In this document: positions 7,535 through 9,280 of the stretch, in pieces
How the letters are laid out: each line of letters begins with the position of its first letter
Numbering within the stretch: position 1 is the first letter of the stretch
Assembly: GCA_003152145.1 (NCBI GenBank)
Contig: PLZL01000445.1
Span: forward strand, 6,387 to 15,666
Direction of reading: 5' to 3'
Length of the DNA: 9,280 nt
Origin: Limisphaerales bacterium
Lineage (GTDB): Bacteria > Verrucomicrobiota > Verrucomicrobiae > Limisphaerales > UBA11358
Translations under genes and position numbers: made by a program
Notes under the pieces: model-generated
Seen by the model: the letters and a program-made list of their open reading frames with translations, nothing else
The model's database searches: none
Told to the model about the DNA's origin: nothing

Positions 7535-7990
7535 GCCTATCAATTTTTGGCGATGCTCGGCGGCACGGAACTGCAGAACGCCGATGCGTCATCGTATGTC
7601 TGCACCAACATCCGGGGCGGCGCGCAGGTTTTGTTGTGGGACATCACGCACCCGACCGACGGCAAGTTGAGCAACCAGGACTTTTTCTTCCGTCCGCATC
7701 CGGCGGGCGAAAAAGGAAACGTCACGGTCCGGTTAAAAAACCTTTTGCCGGGCAATTATCATCTGACCGTTTGTCAAATCGGATACGGCCACAATGATCC
7801 CTATTCGCGCTATCTCGAACTGGGCCGTCCGTCGGATTTGAGCCGTGAAGCCGTGAAGGAATTGGAGGCTTTGTCGGCGGAAAAGCCGGTTTCCGAAACG
7901 ACCGCGACCGTGGCTTCCAATGGTAATTTTGAGACAACGCTGCCATTGCGTGAGGACGATGTTTATTTTCTGTCGCTCACCCCTGAATAA
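7535..7990 (+). pseudogene. C-terminal beta-sandwich of the GH39 beta-xylosidase, cut off by the amber codon
   Basis: This is the same frame as the preceding catalytic part, running to TAA 7988-7990. It begins 'AYQFLAMLGGTEL', completing the last barrel helix, and continues with 'GGAQVLLWDITHP', 'VTVRLKNLLPGNYHLTVCQI' and a terminal 'DDVYFLSLTPE'. This is the antiparallel beta domain that follows the barrel in GH39 enzymes. The complete gene 6395-7990 would encode 531 residues counting the amber position, close to the usual size of about 500. An internal ATG at 7553 and TTG at 7547 could start translation but would yield only this fold without an active site. Confidence 0.8.
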
Positions 7991-8010
7991 ACCGCAAAAC
8001 GAATTTCTAA

Positions 8011-8084
8011 AATCTGAATGGTTGCCCGGATGATTTCTGATGGGCTATATTGGGATAGCATATGCCCGGCCATCCAATCAGATT
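8011..8084. repeat. Imperfect 19-bp inverted repeat around the start of the last gene
   Basis: Bases 8011-8029 and the reverse complement of 8066-8084 match at 16 of 19 positions, counted by eye; the longest clean block is AATCTGA against TCAGATT. The 36-base centre holds the candidate -10 element and the ATG at 8062. It could be an operator or a transcript hairpin affecting the start, or chance. Confidence 0.4.
8022..8051 (+). promoter_or_regulatory. Candidate sigma70-type promoter for the sensor-like gene
   Basis: TTGCCC at 8022-8027 (four of six to TTGACA) is followed after 18 bases by TATATT at 8046-8051 (five of six to TATAAT). It sits in the only gap (7991-8061) between GH39 and the next gene. 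Initiation would fall about 8057-8060, so translation from ATG 8062 would be nearly leaderless unless a later start such as TTG 8101 is used. Confidence 0.35.
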
Positions 8085-9280
8085 CAGCCATGCCGATAAA
8101 TTGAGAAACTTGGTTTTGTTTTTCAATGTGGCGCTTGCCACAGTTTTGCCGCCGGCCGCAATCCCCTTGCAGGCCGCGACAGAAACAATCACCAACCTGC
8201 GGCAGTTGGTGCGCGCTCTGGAAGCCGAGCCGCGCATCGTCCGGGACATCCATCTGACTGTCACGGTCTGCGCGGCGAGCCGTCCGGAAATCGGCATCGT
8301 GGTGGCGCGGGATGAAACGTGCCTGGAACTGCTCGAATTGGGGTCGCAAACACAAGCGATGCTTCCCGGCGACCTAATCGAGATTCAAGAACAACACTGT
8401 TTGCTTCGCCGGCGCGATTTGGGTGTGAAAATTTCCGCCGTGCCGGTCGTGGACAACGACGGCATTCACATCCAGACGAACCGGACCGGCGAGGTCATGC
8501 TGACGGCGGGACGGCATCCGCTTGAACTCGACTGGTTCAATCAATTCCGCGATTTCGTTCTGGAGGTGGCGTGTCAAACCACGAACCGTGAATCAGAAAG
8601 AATTCCCAGCGCATTGCTTTGGCGCACCGCCACGGACGATTCGTCCGGCCAAGCCGTCTTCCTGCCGGGACTGCGGGCGGAATGTTATGAGGGACTCTGG
8701 GAAAATGTGCCGGATTATGCACTGCTGCAACCGGTTAAAACCGGGGTCGCCACCAATTTCAACCTGCAATTCAGGACGCAGGACGAAATGGTCGGCTTGC
8801 GGTTCACGGGATTTTTCGACGCACCTCACGACGGTAAATACATCTTTTCCACGCGATCCGACGACGGAAGTCTGTTGTTCATCGGCAATCCGGAGGTGAA
8901 GGTCGGCAAATTGGGCATGACCGGCGTGCCGGTCGTCGAGACAGGTGTCATCGGCGAGGCCATGACGAACCTGGACGAGCGGCGCTGGGTCTCGGTCGAA
9001 GGGCGTGTCAATTTCGTCGGTCCCGCCGGCAAGGGACTGGAGTTGGAACTGCGCTCGGAACGGGATTCGATGCGCGTTAAAATCGCGGACGCCAGCGGCC
9101 TTGATCCGGCGGCGTTGTTGAACGCTCACTTGCGCGTGACGGGCGTGGGGCGCGGCGTTTTTAGCCTGGACCGGCGGATTGTCCTGGGCCAATTGTCTGC
9201 TGCCAGCGCGAGGGAACTGAAATTTCTCGACACGGTGGCCGGTGCGACCGCCCTGTCCTCGCCGCTTGTCACCGCCCAGC
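8062..9280 (+). CDS. N-terminal part of a secreted or membrane PA14-domain protein, probable large sensor histidine kinase (3' end outside window)
   Basis: This frame is open from ATG 8062 to the window end (406 codons) with an in-frame stop just upstream (TAG 8056-8058), so 8062 is the first possible start; TTG 8101 would give a shorter signal peptide. Residues about 14-39 are a hydrophobic signal or anchor ('LRNLVLFFNVALATVLPPAA'). Residues about 45-130 look like an OB-type beta domain ('VVARDETCLELLELGSQ', 'LLPGDLIEI'-like text). Residues about 202-345 match a PA14 domain ('GLRAECYEGLWENVP', 'VGLRFTGFFDAPHDGKYIFS', 'SDDGSLLFIG'). A second OB-like segment starts near 350 ('LLNAHLRVTGVGRGVFSLD'). 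In Verrucomicrobiota this OB-PA14-OB order precedes a membrane segment and a histidine kinase module in large sensor proteins. Neither is inside the window, so the kinase call is an inference. It would be the natural regulator of the upstream xylan genes, perhaps sensing a sugar through PA14. The frame is clean, in contrast to the four genes before it. Confidence 0.7.
   Translation, partial: MPGHPIRFSHADKLRNLVLFFNVALATVLPPAAIPLQAATETITNLRQLVRALEAEPRIVRDIHLTVTVCAASRPEIGIVVARDETCLELLELGSQTQAMLPGDLIEIQEQHCLLRRRDLGVKISAVPVVDNDGIHIQTNRTGEVMLTAGRHPLELDWFNQFRDFVLEVACQTTNRESERIPSALLWRTATDDSSGQAVFLPGLRAECYEGLWENVPDYALLQPVKTGVATNFNLQFRTQDEMVGLRFTGFFDAPHDGKYIFSTRSDDGSLLFIGNPEVKVGKLGMTGVPVVETGVIGEAMTNLDERRWVSVEGRVNFVGPAGKGLELELRSERDSMRVKIADASGLDPAALLNAHLRVTGVGRGVFSLDRRIVLGQLSAASARELKFLDTVAGATALSSPLVTAQ

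Overview
The window looks like a piece of a Verrucomicrobiota genome, probably a soil or freshwater Pedosphaera/Limisphaera-type lineage. The basis is the style of the proteins rather than any marker gene. Almost every product is a secreted, multi-domain carbohydrate-active protein. Two proteins end in the C-terminal module ('...NW...NAVFYRL' / '...NW...SAFYRI') that is very common in that phylum, and the last gene resembles the N-terminus of the large sensor kinases typical of it. Clear Shine-Dalgarno sites are mostly absent.

Layout, all on the + strand: (1) 2-250, the C-terminal tail of a large secreted protein that begins upstream. (2) 251-429, an intergenic stretch. (3) 430-2376, an intact secreted GH51 alpha-L-arabinofuranosidase. 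(4) 2373-2953, a wrecked SGNH/GDSL esterase gene overlapping the GH51 stop by ATGA. (5) 2954-5019, a secreted BNR/Asp-box propeller protein with an N-terminal carbohydrate-binding-like module; it has lost its start and carries one frameshift. (6) 5027-6341, a GH8 protein closely resembling reducing-end xylose-releasing exo-oligoxylanase (Rex), split by two single-base frameshifts. (7) 6395-7990, a GH39 beta-xylosidase interrupted by one in-frame amber codon. (8) 8062 to the window end, the N-terminal 406 codons of a secreted or membrane protein with OB-like and PA14-like domains, probably a sensor histidine kinase.

Read together, the genes form a coherent arabinoxylan-degradation cluster. GH51 would remove arabinofuranosyl side chains, the SGNH protein could remove ester groups, GH8 Rex would trim xylose from reducing ends of xylo-oligosaccharides, and GH39 would release xylose from non-reducing ends. 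The terminal gene could be the sensor or regulator. No transporter or SusC/D-like gene is in the window.

The most notable feature is the damage. Four consecutive genes (SGNH, BNR, GH8, GH39) carry between them four frameshifts, two apparent deletion junctions and one nonsense codon, while the flanking GH51 and sensor genes are open. Three of the four frameshifts look like the loss of one base from a run of G or A, which points to consensus sequencing error. The deletion junctions and the amber codon fit real decay or misassembly better. I see no CRISPR array, RNA gene, insertion sequence or convincing new defence or mobile system.
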